DNA of 34,394 bases from Candidatus Gottesmanbacteria bacterium RIFCSPHIGHO2_02_FULL_40_13. Lineage in GTDB: Bacteria; Patescibacteriota; Microgenomatia; 2-02-FULL-39-11. Location of the stretch: positions 1-34,394 of the forward strand of contig MFJN01000028.1 of assembly GCA_001779235.1 (NCBI GenBank), read 5' to 3'. This document shows, piece after piece, positions 9,391 through 18,970 of the stretch; positions within the stretch are counted from its first letter, which is position 1, and every line of letters begins with the position of its first letter. The translations under genes and the position numbers were made by a program. The notes beneath the pieces are model-generated. The model was not told where the DNA came from. It saw only the letters and a list, made by a program, of their open reading frames with translations, and did no database searches.

Positions 9391-9948
9391 TCAGCTAAAC
9401 TTTATAATATTTATTTTGGAGGAAATTGTGAATTCGATCCTGCCGTTTTTCCTTCTTTGGATATCTTCCAAATTTACCTCACTGAATTTATCTTCCGTCT
9501 GGATATTTTTCAAAAGAGAACTAAAACTTTTTAAACTATTAGTGGAAGCCGTAAAAGTAATTTTGCCGTTGGAGTAGTTAATATGTGAGTAGCTGGTATC
9601 AGTTGGGGAATTTTCCTGAAGAAACCGTAAGACGTTAACAGGGATTTCCTGACTGGTGACAATTTTTCGAATATCAGAAAGCTTGCTTTGCAGTCCTTTT
9701 ACCTCATTTTCTAAATCTCTGACCGATTCAATAATTGCCTGTTTTTGTGATACGGATTCTTTTAAATCAGCGTGTTCCCTGTCAAATTTAAATCTTAAGA
9801 AAAAAACGGATAAAACAATGATTTGGGTAACTATGATGATGTATCTTCCGTATGAGAAGGCCCAAGAGAGAAATTGATTGAAGAAACCGCTGTTTTCATC
9901 AGGCCGTTTTATAAGATTTATATTAACTTGTTTTTTTTGGGCAGACAT
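9391..9948 (-). CDS. pilN: PilN-like type IV pilus assembly protein
   Basis: VNINLIKRPDE N-terminus, TM, coiled coil, C-terminal domain; adjacent to pilO-like gene. Confidence 0.7.
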   Translation of the reverse strand: MSAQKKQVNINLIKRPDENSGFFNQFLSWAFSYGRYIIIVTQIIVLSVFFLRFKFDREHADLKESVSQKQAIIESVRDLENEVKGLQSKLSDIRKIVTSQEIPVNVLRFLQENSPTDTSYSHINYSNGKITFTASTNSLKSFSSLLKNIQTEDKFSEVNLEDIQRRKNGRIEFTISSKINIIKFS

Positions 9949-10022
9949 GTATTTTCAATAGTGGGTAATATTATACAATTTATTTATAATAATAACTACG
10001 GAAATTTATTCTGTTGCGGTAT

Positions 10023-10328
10023 TTAGGCGTGACGGGGTTTACTTGTCTTTTTAGTCGTTTTCTTAGAAGGGATAAGAGGTTTTACTGAAGATTTTTTTAC
10101 CAACATTTTTGCAAACTGGGATTTAAGTCTTGCGGTTTTGTTGACGTGATAAATTTTCTTTTTAGCAGCAGTGTCCAGGGTTTTATAAACCTTAGCCAGG
10201 AGAGGCGCGCTCGGCGATTTTTTATATTTTCCTGTTATGAGCTTGATTTGTTTTTTAACAGAGAGGTTAACCCTTCTTCGTTTAATATCCTGTCTAAGTT
10301 TTTTTTCTGCAGATTTAGTTACTGGCAT
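10023..10328 (-). CDS. rpsT: 30S ribosomal protein S20 (bS20)
   Basis: MPVTKSAEKKLRQDIKRRRVNLSVKKQIKLI...KTLDTAAKKKIYHVNKTARLKSQFAKML. Confidence 0.9.
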   Translation of the reverse strand: MPVTKSAEKKLRQDIKRRRVNLSVKKQIKLITGKYKKSPSAPLLAKVYKTLDTAAKKKIYHVNKTARLKSQFAKMLVKKSSVKPLIPSKKTTKKTSKPRHA

Positions 10329-10358
10329 AACTTTGGTAGTATACTAAAGTAATCAATT

Positions 10359-12023
10359 ATGGTCAAGTTGTTAAAAAGAACCGTGGAGATATTTACTCGA
10401 CAACAGACGAGTATTATATCGGCTGCTTCAGTTATCATGATCACCGTCGCCGTTTCGCGCGTCTTGGGACTTTTTCGCGACAGATTGCTGGCAGCAAGAT
10501 TTTCTCCTCAGGATTTAGGGGTTTATTATGCAGCTTTCAGGCTTCCCAATATGATTTTTGAGCTGTTGGTAATGGGAGCATTATCGACTGCCTTTATTCC
10601 GGTTTTCACCTCCTATCTTGACAGTAAAGGGAAAAAGGAAGCTTTTCACATGGCGAGTTCGTTGATAAACATAGGCCTCTTAGTATTTGGACTTCTTTGT
10701 CTGCCGATAGTTTTATTCACTAAACAGATTTCGATGCTGATAGCTCCGGGATTTAACAGTGAACAGCTTGAACTCATGAGTACATTTACCAGAATTATTG
10801 CTGTAGCACAGGTATTTCCTTTAATTGTCGGAAATTTTTTTACGGGCATTCTGCAATCCTTCAGAAATTTTTTTATACCGTCTTTGGCACCGGTTATTTA
10901 TAACTTAGGAATAATAATCGGTATTGTTTTTTTGACTCCGGCCATGGGGCTTTACGCGCCTGTAATTGGTGTGGTTATCGGAGCTTTTTTGTTTATGCTG
11001 ATTCAGGTTCCATTGACTTATTCGCTGGGTTTTCGCCATAAATGGAATCTTACCTTTTCTCATCCGGGAACGCGCAGTGTGGCACGACTGATGTTGCCAA
11101 GGACTTTGGGTTTGGCAGTTTCGCAGATTGATACAACGATTGATTTGATTTTATCTTCACTTTTAGGTTCAGGATCAGTGACAGTATTCACTTTTGCCCA
11201 GAATTTGCAACAGGTTCCAATAGGTCTTTTTGGTGCAAGCATTGCTCAGGCATCATTACCGGCTCTTTCATCTTTAAACGCCAGGAAAAATTTCGAGGAA
11301 TTTAAAAATATTTTTTTGTCTTCTTTTCACCAGATATTATTTTTGGTTATTCCTATATCCGCCATCCTGATTGTTTTAAGAATTCCCATGGTGAGACTGG
11401 TCTTCGGAGCATCCGCACTTTTTGATTGGGACAGTACTGTTATTACCGGTAAGACTCTTGCTTATTTCGGTATTTCATTATTTGCCCAGTCTTTGGTTCA
11501 TCTTATCGCGCGGGGTTATTATGCTCTGCACGATACTAAGACACCGGTGATAATTGGTGTCATTTCCATCATTATAAACACCACCCTGTCCGTATATTTT
11601 ATCATTTTTTTACACTTGCAGGTCTATGCATTGGGGTTATCCGCATCTGTTGCCAGTATTATCAATATGTTTTTGCTTCTAATTCTTTTTGACAGAAAAG
11701 TAAATTATTTTGATCGCTATAAACTGATAGTGCCGGCTTTGAAAATATTTCTGTCCGGTGCAGTGGCAGGAGTATTTTTGTATATTCCGGTCAAACTTCT
11801 GGATCAGTTGGTATTTGATACGACACGTACAATAAATCTGTTGATGCTGACGGGAATCTCGACTTTATTAGGCTTGTCAGTCTACCTGTTTTTAGCCTGG
11901 TTTTTGGAAGTACCGCAGATGAAAATGTTGTCAAAAATCATTATAAAGGCAAAGCAGTATAGACAGGGTGTGATGATAGATACAGCCTCGGAAATTATTA
12001 ACCCCCCAGGAATTGACATTTAA
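10359..12023 (+). CDS. murJ: Lipid II flippase MurJ (MviN)
   Basis: VSRVLGLFRDRLLAARF...GVYYAAFRLPNMIFELLVMGALSTAFIPVFTSYL; about 14 TM segments. Confidence 0.95.
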   Translation: MVKLLKRTVEIFTRQQTSIISAASVIMITVAVSRVLGLFRDRLLAARFSPQDLGVYYAAFRLPNMIFELLVMGALSTAFIPVFTSYLDSKGKKEAFHMASSLINIGLLVFGLLCLPIVLFTKQISMLIAPGFNSEQLELMSTFTRIIAVAQVFPLIVGNFFTGILQSFRNFFIPSLAPVIYNLGIIIGIVFLTPAMGLYAPVIGVVIGAFLFMLIQVPLTYSLGFRHKWNLTFSHPGTRSVARLMLPRTLGLAVSQIDTTIDLILSSLLGSGSVTVFTFAQNLQQVPIGLFGASIAQASLPALSSLNARKNFEEFKNIFLSSFHQILFLVIPISAILIVLRIPMVRLVFGASALFDWDSTVITGKTLAYFGISLFAQSLVHLIARGYYALHDTKTPVIIGVISIIINTTLSVYFIIFLHLQVYALGLSASVASIINMFLLLILFDRKVNYFDRYKLIVPALKIFLSGAVAGVFLYIPVKLLDQLVFDTTRTINLLMLTGISTLLGLSVYLFLAWFLEVPQMKMLSKIIIKAKQYRQGVMIDTASEIINPPGIDI

Positions 12024-12034
12024 TCAACGGATTT

Positions 12035-12074
12035 ATCCACCTTCGACCCGACGTATGTTGGGGCTTTGGCGGAT
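12035..12074. repeat. Nested palindromic element, copy 1 (40 nt), 12 nt after the murJ stop
   Basis: [ATCCACC]TTCG[ACCCGACGTATGTTGGGG]CTTT[GGCGGAT]: outer 7-nt arms pair with one mismatch; 18-nt core is near-palindromic with G.U pairs; same geometry as 34135..34174. Confidence 0.8.
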
Positions 12075-12096
12075 TTTGCTCAGCCGTCGTGGAACT

Positions 12097-14001
12097 TCAT
12101 TTATCTACTTTTCCATCAAAAAACCTGCCGATAAGCTGTTCGTTTGTGATAACAATTTTAAGGTTGTCAATTGCCGCCTGAAACGGATAAATGGTTAATA
12201 CTTTTCCGTTTCTAATATCAACGGGTAAATTATTCCTGACCGGAGGTGAATTATCAACCGATAAAGACAAGCCTGTATAATCCCAAGAGGTGTCGATATG
12301 GTGCCAATTATTATCCCAAGTTTGTATTGGAACTGAAACGTACGTTTCCTCAACATCAGACTGAATCCCGAATTCAAGCAGGCCTTCATTTTTTTTGAGG
12401 TATAAGGATTTTGAATTATTCTCAGATGGGGAAAAGGCAACTTCATACATCAAAAATACGCTCTTATCATTCGTCCACATAGGCTTGATATCAAAGGATA
12501 CTGACCCTACAGGCTTCAGACTAAACTGCGGGTAAGTGAAAATTAGCGGATTGACGGATGAGAGAACCAAAGCCTGATCAAAAGAGCGGTCGAATTTTCC
12601 CGGGATAAATTGCGCTATTGGAGCTTTGGGATTTAACTCCAAATATAGAATGGAATTCGGTTGCATAATAAACGATTTGTTAATTACTCCACTTGAAGTC
12701 ACAATTTCGAAAAATCCGGATTGAGCCTGCAGCGGATAATCATATGTCAAATCGTATGAATATGGATCAAGATTGGTAAAAGTTATCGGAACATTTTCTA
12801 TATTTTTGCCGGAAAAATCGTAATTGGCGAGTATTACCCTGATACCTGTCGGTGTTTTTACCGCCATACTTCTAACATATGATCCTTGCCCCAACAGACT
12901 TAATTTATCACCTGTTATTTTACTCAAATATTCAAAAGCTTTATAGCGTGGTTTGGCTGTTAAAGGGCGACTTGCCAATTCATGCGTGAAAAGACCCCAT
13001 TTGCCTCCAAAAGGCGGAGGACCGTCTTTAATCTCAAAAACAAATGATCCTTCTATGGTGTTTTCAAAACTTGAGACGGCGGCTATGGTAAAGGCCGCGG
13101 CGATATCCTGATTATTTAATTCACTTTTTCCCGAATCGATACCCCATTCTGTCAGCATGAGGGGAACTTGAGAAAGAGACGGAAAATTTTTTAAATTATT
13201 CCTGATTTTGATACTGTCTTGTGCAAAAATTTCAGGATTGGTATGGTAGCGGTGCCAGGAATAAAAATCCAGTTGTAATTTATTTTGCACCACAAAGCTT
13301 AGGAAATCAGTCACCCAGGATGAGTAATAAGAGCCGACCGACGGGCCGCCCAAAAAAAATTTATTGACTGTCTTAGCTTCCGCTGCTCCTTTTGCCGCAT
13401 AATAATAGAGAAGCCGGTAATCTTTGTCACCGCTTAATTTAAATCCGCCAAACTGCTCAAGCTCAGGTTCATTCCAAACTTCATAATAAACCCCTGTTAA
13501 ATTTCTGTTATTTTTTCCGCTGTAATGCTCTACGGTATTTTTGACTAGATCTTTCCATAAGTCCCAGTTTTGCGGTAAATCGATCACTGAACCGCTTGAA
13601 GTGAAAACACCGGGCATGTAACTCAGGCTGAAAAAAGGCAAGGCGCCTGTCGCGATAATATCATCTACGGTATCATCTAATTTACTAAAGTCATAAACCA
13701 CTCTTTTATTAACCAGAGTAACCACGGAATAATAATCATAAATATGATCGATTCTAATAAATTTAGGAGCGAGAGGTTTAATTAAAGAAATGCTTGAATG
13801 CAGCATGGGAGGCGGTTCTTCTCCTCCTTGAGCAAGTCCCGACCAAACCGGTTTTATAGGACGAAGTATATTTTTTGCATCAATCACGATATCAGCTTTT
13901 CGGGGGTTGGCTTTACCGGTCAAAATTTGAGAATCTTTAACCGCGAAAAAGATTAGCGGAAATATCAGAATGAGAATGAGTAAAAAATACTTTTTCAGCA
14001 T
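12097..14001 (-). CDS. GH39-like glycoside hydrolase (beta-xylosidase-type) with C-terminal LamG/concanavalin-like domain
   Basis: GVYYEVWNEPELEQFGG (acid/base NEP motif), QVPLMLTEWGIDSG (nucleophile motif), FYSWHRYH; C-terminal MTYEVAFSP-like/HHIDTSWDYTGLSLSVDNSPP region; N-terminal signal/TM. Confidence 0.8.
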   Translation of the reverse strand: MLKKYFLLILILIFPLIFFAVKDSQILTGKANPRKADIVIDAKNILRPIKPVWSGLAQGGEEPPPMLHSSISLIKPLAPKFIRIDHIYDYYSVVTLVNKRVVYDFSKLDDTVDDIIATGALPFFSLSYMPGVFTSSGSVIDLPQNWDLWKDLVKNTVEHYSGKNNRNLTGVYYEVWNEPELEQFGGFKLSGDKDYRLLYYYAAKGAAEAKTVNKFFLGGPSVGSYYSSWVTDFLSFVVQNKLQLDFYSWHRYHTNPEIFAQDSIKIRNNLKNFPSLSQVPLMLTEWGIDSGKSELNNQDIAAAFTIAAVSSFENTIEGSFVFEIKDGPPPFGGKWGLFTHELASRPLTAKPRYKAFEYLSKITGDKLSLLGQGSYVRSMAVKTPTGIRVILANYDFSGKNIENVPITFTNLDPYSYDLTYDYPLQAQSGFFEIVTSSGVINKSFIMQPNSILYLELNPKAPIAQFIPGKFDRSFDQALVLSSVNPLIFTYPQFSLKPVGSVSFDIKPMWTNDKSVFLMYEVAFSPSENNSKSLYLKKNEGLLEFGIQSDVEETYVSVPIQTWDNNWHHIDTSWDYTGLSLSVDNSPPVRNNLPVDIRNGKVLTIYPFQAAIDNLKIVITNEQLIGRFFDGKVDK

Positions 14002-14063
14002 AAGCGAAAGTTAATATAAATATTATATCAATAAATACTGCTAAGTTTTAACCACATCCGCTA

Positions 14064-14092
14064 TTGACAAATTTTAGCAGTCATGCTATCTT
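14064..14092 (+). promoter_or_regulatory. Sigma70-type promoter of the hrcA operon: TTGACA-N17-TATCTT
   Basis: TTGACA 14064..14069, 17-nt spacer, TATCTT 14087..14092, overlapping the CIRCE dyad. Confidence 0.75.
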
Positions 14093-14100
14093 AGTGCTAA
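14074..14100. promoter_or_regulatory. CIRCE operator (HrcA binding site)
   Basis: TTAGCAGTC-N9-TAGTGCTAA versus consensus TTAGCACTC-N9-GAGTGCTAA (16/18 half-site positions), upstream of hrcA. Confidence 0.93.
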
Positions 14101-14126
14101 TATTGTTTAGCAGGCAGATTAATAGT

Positions 14127-14858
14127 ATGAATAATTTAACCCGGAGACAGACGCAAATTTTAAAAACTATCATAGATGAGTATATCGAAACAGCCGAACC
14201 GGTAGGTTCTGATACGTTGGATAAAAAATATAATCTTGGTATATCACCAGCCACGATCAGAAATGAAATGGTGAGCCTGACCAAGGCGGGTTATCTCAAT
14301 CAGCCTCATACTTCGGCAGGTCGAACCCCAACCCCTCTGGCTTTAAAACTTTATGTATCTGAAATTATGAAGCCAAATGATTTATCAGTCGCCGATGAAG
14401 TCAAAGTTAAGCAAAAGATTTGGGATTATCGAAGCCAGATGGACAAATCATTAAGAGAAGCAACCAAAGCCTTGGCTGAACATACTAAAACCATGTCTTT
14501 AGCGGCAACAGATGAAGGTAATCTTTTCACTTCAGGATTGGGATACATTCTGGATATGCCTGAATTTTATGATATAGATATCACCAAACATCTGCTTGAT
14601 ACTCTCGATGAATATGATTTTTGGTGGCAGATTTTCGGCAGATTTGATAAAGAAAATATACTGCCGGAAGTTTTACTTGGGGCGGATTTAGGCAGGACCA
14701 ATCTAAACGAATGCGGCGGAGTTTTCGTCCGGTTTTCTACCCCGACCCACAAAGGCGCAATCGGTGTAGTCGGTCCGACCCGCCTAAATTATCCCCGGAT
14801 TATTCCGATTGTCCGTTATATAGGAGATTTAATTAATGAGGTTTCCTCGGGCTGGTAA
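14127..14858 (+). CDS. hrcA: Heat-inducible transcription repressor HrcA (compact, about 243 aa)
   Basis: MNNLTRRQTQILKTIIDEYIETAEPVGSDTLDKKYNLGISPATIRNEMVSLTKAGYLNQPHTSAGRTPT. The track start (14064, TTG) is the -35 box of the promoter, so ATG 14127 is preferred. Confidence 0.95.
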   Translation: MNNLTRRQTQILKTIIDEYIETAEPVGSDTLDKKYNLGISPATIRNEMVSLTKAGYLNQPHTSAGRTPTPLALKLYVSEIMKPNDLSVADEVKVKQKIWDYRSQMDKSLREATKALAEHTKTMSLAATDEGNLFTSGLGYILDMPEFYDIDITKHLLDTLDEYDFWWQIFGRFDKENILPEVLLGADLGRTNLNECGGVFVRFSTPTHKGAIGVVGPTRLNYPRIIPIVRYIGDLINEVSSGW

Positions 14859-14863
14859 AAGTT

Positions 14864-15334
14864 ATGTCAAAAAAACAAATATATAAAAATCCGGAAGAAT
14901 TGAAGACAGAGTTAGAAACGTGGAAAAATAAATACCTGAGGATTCTGGCAGATTATCAGAATTTGGAAAAAAGAATAAAAGAAGCCAGAGAAAACGAAGT
15001 GAAATATGCTTCAGGAAAGATTATCTTAAAAATTTTACCTGTGTTTGATATTTTAGAGCAGGTGGTGAAAATTAACAATGATCAGGGATTAATTTTAGCT
15101 TTAAAACAATTTAGCGAAGTGTTAACCCGCGAAAATGTGCAAAAAATAGAGGTGTTAGGGCGTGAGTTTGATCCGCTGACTATGGAGTGTCTGGAGGTTG
15201 TACCTGGTGAAAAAGATAATCTGGTAGTTCAAGAACTAAGAACAGGTTATAAAATGTATGATAAAGTTATCAGAACGGCCCGGGTCAAAGTAGAAAAAAA
15301 GAAGTTAGAAAATGTTATACCCTCCTTCGCGTAA
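14864..15334 (+). CDS. grpE: Nucleotide exchange factor GrpE
   Basis: WKNKYLRILADYQNLEKRIKEARENEVKYA... long coiled coil; between hrcA and dnaK. Confidence 0.92.
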   Translation: MSKKQIYKNPEELKTELETWKNKYLRILADYQNLEKRIKEARENEVKYASGKIILKILPVFDILEQVVKINNDQGLILALKQFSEVLTRENVQKIEVLGREFDPLTMECLEVVPGEKDNLVVQELRTGYKMYDKVIRTARVKVEKKKLENVIPSFA

Positions 15335-15361
15335 AGCTTAGGCAGGTAAAAGGAGGAAAAT

Positions 15362-17281
15362 ATGGGAAAAGTAATAGGAATAGATTTAGGTACTACCAAT
15401 AGCTGTGTAGCTGTCATGGAGGGAGGCAGTCCCAAAGTAATTCATTCGGCTGAAGGAAGAAATGTCATTCCCTCGGTTGTCGATCCGATTAAAAATATTG
15501 TAGGTGATGTTGCTAAACGCCAGATGGTTATTAATCCCAAATCAACTATTTTTTCCGTTAAACGCTTAATGGGAAGAAAGTTTACCGATGCAAGTGTACA
15601 AACCGACAGTAAATGGCTTCCTTACACGATTAAATCCGGAAAAAATGGCATGGCAGTTGTCGAAGTTGAAGGCCGACAGTTTACTCCGCAGGAAATATCT
15701 GCAAAAATTCTGGCTAAAATAAAAACCGATGCAGAACATTATCTTGGAGAGCCGGTCAAGCAGGCTGTCATTACGGTTCCGGCATATTTTGACGACAGTC
15801 AGCGCCAGGCCACTAAGCAGGCGGGAGAAATTGCCGGTCTTGAGGTGTTGCGGATTCTCAACGAACCGACTGCAGCAGCGCTGTCCTACGGTTTAGATAA
15901 AAAAAATGCACACGTCATTGCGGTTTATGACCTCGGCGGCGGTACTTTTGATATTTCTGTTCTCGAACTTGATCTTGATGAAAAGTCAGGAGTTTACAAA
16001 GTAAAGGCGACCAACGGCGACACTCATCTTGGAGGTGATGATTTCGATAAGGTAATTCTCGATTACTTTGCTGATGAGTTCAAGAAAGAGCACGGGGTTG
16101 ATTTACGCAAAGACCCACAGGCGCTGCAACGGCTTCGTGATGCTGCAGAGAAAGCTAAAATTGAGCTTTCTTCATCCATGGAAGCGGAAATTAACCTGCC
16201 CTTTATTACACAAGGCAAAGAAGGCCCATTGCACCTTGTGATGAAGTTGAACCGCGCCAAGCTTGAGGCGCTTGTTGAAACTCTTGTGAAAAAAAGTATC
16301 GAGCCCGTCAAAAAATGTCTTGCCGATGCCAAGGTTACGGCTAAAGACATAGATGAAGTCGTTTTGGTTGGTGGTATGACCCGCATGCCGAAGGTTATTG
16401 AGATTGTTAAAGCATTTTTTGGCAAAGATCCGAACCGCTCCGTCAACCCGGATGAAGTGGTAGCTGTTGGCGCTGCGATACAGGCAGGAGTACTTTCTGG
16501 AGACGTAGGAGGAAAAGATATTTTACTTGTCGACGTCACTCCGTTGACGCTTGGGGTTGAAACACTCGGTGCGGTATCAACTCCCTTGATTACCAGAAAT
16601 ACGTCGGTACCAACGTCCAAAACTGAGGTATTTTCAACCGCGGCTGACAATCAAACATCAGTTGAGATTAATATACTTCAGGGAGAGCGTCCTATGGCTT
16701 CCGACAATAAATCATTAGGCCGGTTTATTCTTGACGGTATTCCGCCTGCGCCCCGCGGTGTGCCGCAGGTAGAGGTAATGTTTGATATTGATGCCAACGG
16801 TATTTTAAATGTTTCAGCTAAAGATAAGGCGACCGGAAAAAGCCAAAGCATCAGAATTACCGGTTCTACCGGATTGTCTGATGATGAAGTTAAAAAAATG
16901 ACTGAAGAGGCAGAAAAACACCGTCAGGAAGATGAGGAGAAAAAATCCAAGATTGAGACAAGGAATAAAGCCGATAACATGATTTATGTGGCTGAAAAAT
17001 CACTTAAAGACGCTGGAGACAAGATTGATGAAAATCTCAAGAAAGAAGTGGAGGAAAAAACTAAAGATTTAAAATCTATCCTGGATAGCGGCAGTAAAGA
17101 CGAGTTGGAAAATAAAACTAAAGATTTATCAGATACTTTGCAGAAAATCGGTCAGGCGATGTATCAAAAAACTGAAACGCCAAAACCCGATCAAAAGAAC
17201 GAAGAAGTAAAAAACGGAGAAAAGAAAGATCAGAAGTCCGCTAAAAAAGAAGAGGCGGAAGAAGGAGAGGTTGTAAGTTAA
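15362..17281 (+). CDS. dnaK: Chaperone DnaK (Hsp70)
   Basis: [81 protein letters not shown] aaggaggaa upstream. Confidence 0.99.
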   Translation: MGKVIGIDLGTTNSCVAVMEGGSPKVIHSAEGRNVIPSVVDPIKNIVGDVAKRQMVINPKSTIFSVKRLMGRKFTDASVQTDSKWLPYTIKSGKNGMAVVEVEGRQFTPQEISAKILAKIKTDAEHYLGEPVKQAVITVPAYFDDSQRQATKQAGEIAGLEVLRILNEPTAAALSYGLDKKNAHVIAVYDLGGGTFDISVLELDLDEKSGVYKVKATNGDTHLGGDDFDKVILDYFADEFKKEHGVDLRKDPQALQRLRDAAEKAKIELSSSMEAEINLPFITQGKEGPLHLVMKLNRAKLEALVETLVKKSIEPVKKCLADAKVTAKDIDEVVLVGGMTRMPKVIEIVKAFFGKDPNRSVNPDEVVAVGAAIQAGVLSGDVGGKDILLVDVTPLTLGVETLGAVSTPLITRNTSVPTSKTEVFSTAADNQTSVEINILQGERPMASDNKSLGRFILDGIPPAPRGVPQVEVMFDIDANGILNVSAKDKATGKSQSIRITGSTGLSDDEVKKMTEEAEKHRQEDEEKKSKIETRNKADNMIYVAEKSLKDAGDKIDENLKKEVEEKTKDLKSILDSGSKDELENKTKDLSDTLQKIGQAMYQKTETPKPDQKNEEVKNGEKKDQKSAKKEEAEEGEVVS

Positions 17282-17299
17282 ATTTTCTGTTAAGAAATC

Positions 17300-17319
17300 T
17301 AAGTGACTTAAGTCACTTA
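17300..17319. repeat. Perfect 20-nt palindrome TAAGTGACTTAAGTCACTTA between dnaK and dnaJ
   Basis: Sequence equals its own reverse complement. Confidence 0.9.
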
Positions 17320-17337
17320 AGCAACTTATGATTATAA

Positions 17338-17357
17338 GGCGCGCGTTTAGGCGCGCC
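17338..17357. repeat. GC-only hairpin GGCGCGC-gtttag-GCGCGCC just upstream of dnaJ
   Basis: 7-bp perfect stem, 6-nt loop, ending 8 nt before the dnaJ ATG at 17366. Confidence 0.85.
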
Positions 17358-17365
17358 TAAATAAT

Positions 17366-18262
17366 ATGTCAAAAGATTTTTACGAAGTGTTGGGAGTCAG
17401 TAAATCAGCCAGCGATACGGAAATTAAGAAAGCTTACCGCAAGCTGGCTTTGGAGTGGCATCCGGACCGCAACAAAGATCCCAAAGCCACGGAAAGATTT
17501 AAAGAAATAAATAAAGCTTACGAAATTTTATCCGATCCCCAGAAAAAACAGGCCTTTGACCAGTTTGGTGAAGCGGCGTTTTCTCAAGGCGCAGGATATC
17601 CGGGTGGTAGTCCATTTGGCGGAGGTCAAAATCAAACTGGCTCTTACGGACCGTTCACCTATTCTTATTCATCGTCAGGAGGTTCGCCTTTCGAGGGAGT
17701 GGATTTCGGAGGATTTTCCGATCCTTTTGAAATATTTGAACAATTTTTCGGTGGATCATCTTTTAGACGAAGTTCCAGACCACAGCGAAGAATTTACAGA
17801 TTTACCATCGACTTTATGGAAGCGGTAAAAGGAGTGGAAAAAGAAGTAGTAGTTGATGGAAAACAACAGAAAATTAAAATTCCGGCAGGTGTTGATGAAG
17901 GATCAAGAATACGATTTGATAATTTTGAGGTGGTGCTTTCGGTGCAGAGTGATTCGCGCTTTAAAAGGGAAGGTTACGATCTTTTAAGCGATGTAGAAAT
18001 AAGCTTTCCCCAGGCTGTTTTAGGAGAAGTGGTTAGTGTGCCGACTGTAGAGGGACCTTTAAAACTAAAAATCAAACCGGGTACCCAATCCGGAAGTCTG
18101 GTCAAACTCAAAGGACGCGGTGTGCCGATGGTGCGGGGTAACGGGCGGGGAGACCATTACCTGCAGATTAAAATCAAAGTACCGGAACATATTAACAACA
18201 GACAAAAAGAACTTTTGTCAGAGTTTGAGAGCGAGTTTCAAAAAAAGAAAGGCTGGTTTTAA
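17366..18262 (+). CDS. dnaJ: DnaJ-family co-chaperone lacking the zinc-finger domain (class B/CbpA-like)
   Basis: J-domain with HPD ([12 protein letters not shown]), Gly/Phe-rich linker, C-terminal beta domains; no CxxCxGxG repeats. Confidence 0.93.
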   Translation: MSKDFYEVLGVSKSASDTEIKKAYRKLALEWHPDRNKDPKATERFKEINKAYEILSDPQKKQAFDQFGEAAFSQGAGYPGGSPFGGGQNQTGSYGPFTYSYSSSGGSPFEGVDFGGFSDPFEIFEQFFGGSSFRRSSRPQRRIYRFTIDFMEAVKGVEKEVVVDGKQQKIKIPAGVDEGSRIRFDNFEVVLSVQSDSRFKREGYDLLSDVEISFPQAVLGEVVSVPTVEGPLKLKIKPGTQSGSLVKLKGRGVPMVRGNGRGDHYLQIKIKVPEHINNRQKELLSEFESEFQKKKGWF

Positions 18263-18265
18263 ATT

Positions 18266-18637
18266 ATGTTTAAAAATATCTCTGCTATTTTGGTCTGGTC
18301 GGAAAATTATAGAAAACTGGCTGATTGGTATCAGGAAAAACTGCAGCTTGTTCCGGTTGAAGAAATAAATCATCCTAAGGATACAGGGGTAGGTTTTCAG
18401 GTTGGAAATGTATATTTATGGATAGGACAGCATGATAAAGTGAAAGGAAAAAATAAAGACATTCACAGGCACATGTTCAATTTTGTCGTAGATTCCGTAA
18501 CAGAGTCTTATGAAGAGCTAAAGAAAAGAGGAGTAAAATTCCTGGCAAAGCCATTTAAAGCTCCCACTTTCGACAAATACTTTGCCACTTTTTACGATTT
18601 GGATAATAACCTGGTTCAGCTAATTGGTGGAAAATAA
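18266..18637 (+). CDS. VOC (glyoxalase/bleomycin-resistance) superfamily protein
   Basis: SAILVWSENYRKLADWYQEKLQLVPVEE...GVGFQVGNVYLWIGQHDKVKG...FATFYDLDNNLVQLIG. Confidence 0.8.
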   Translation: MFKNISAILVWSENYRKLADWYQEKLQLVPVEEINHPKDTGVGFQVGNVYLWIGQHDKVKGKNKDIHRHMFNFVVDSVTESYEELKKRGVKFLAKPFKAPTFDKYFATFYDLDNNLVQLIGGK

Positions 18638-18656
18638 AAATATTCTTATTTAGAAA

Positions 18657-18685
18657 TTGACATTATGTACAGAATTATGTAATAT
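18657..18685 (+). promoter_or_regulatory. Promoter of the toxin-antitoxin operon: TTGACA-N17-TAATAT, 9 nt before the ATG
   Basis: TTGACA 18657..18662, TAATAT 18680..18685; ATG at 18695. Confidence 0.6.
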
Positions 18686-18694
18686 AGAAAATAT

Positions 18695-18970
18695 ATGACA
18701 ATAACTCTTCCAATTACCAAAGCCAGAGCACAATTGACCAATCTTGTAGAAAAGGCTGATAAACAGCTTCAGGAGTACGTGATTACGGTCAACGGCGTAC
18801 CCGCAGCCGTACTGATTTCTGCAGCCGAATACGAATCATGGAAAGAAACGCTGGACATACTTTCTGATCCAGGATTAATGCAAGTAATAAGGAAAGGCGA
18901 AGAAGATATTAAGAAAGGAAAATTCATTACCTTTGAACAATTGAAAAAAGATTTGAAACTTCGTGTATAA
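18695..18970 (+). CDS. Type II antitoxin, Phd/YefM family
   Basis: MTITLPITKARAQLTNLVEKADKQLQEYVITVNGVPAAVLISAAEYESWKETLDIL. Confidence 0.88.
   Translation: MTITLPITKARAQLTNLVEKADKQLQEYVITVNGVPAAVLISAAEYESWKETLDILSDPGLMQVIRKGEEDIKKGKFITFEQLKKDLKLRV

Noticed and set aside
16063-16650. 195-aa minus-strand ORF inside dnaK
   Set aside because: Antisense to a highly conserved dnaK; its composition is explained by codon usage on the opposite strand.
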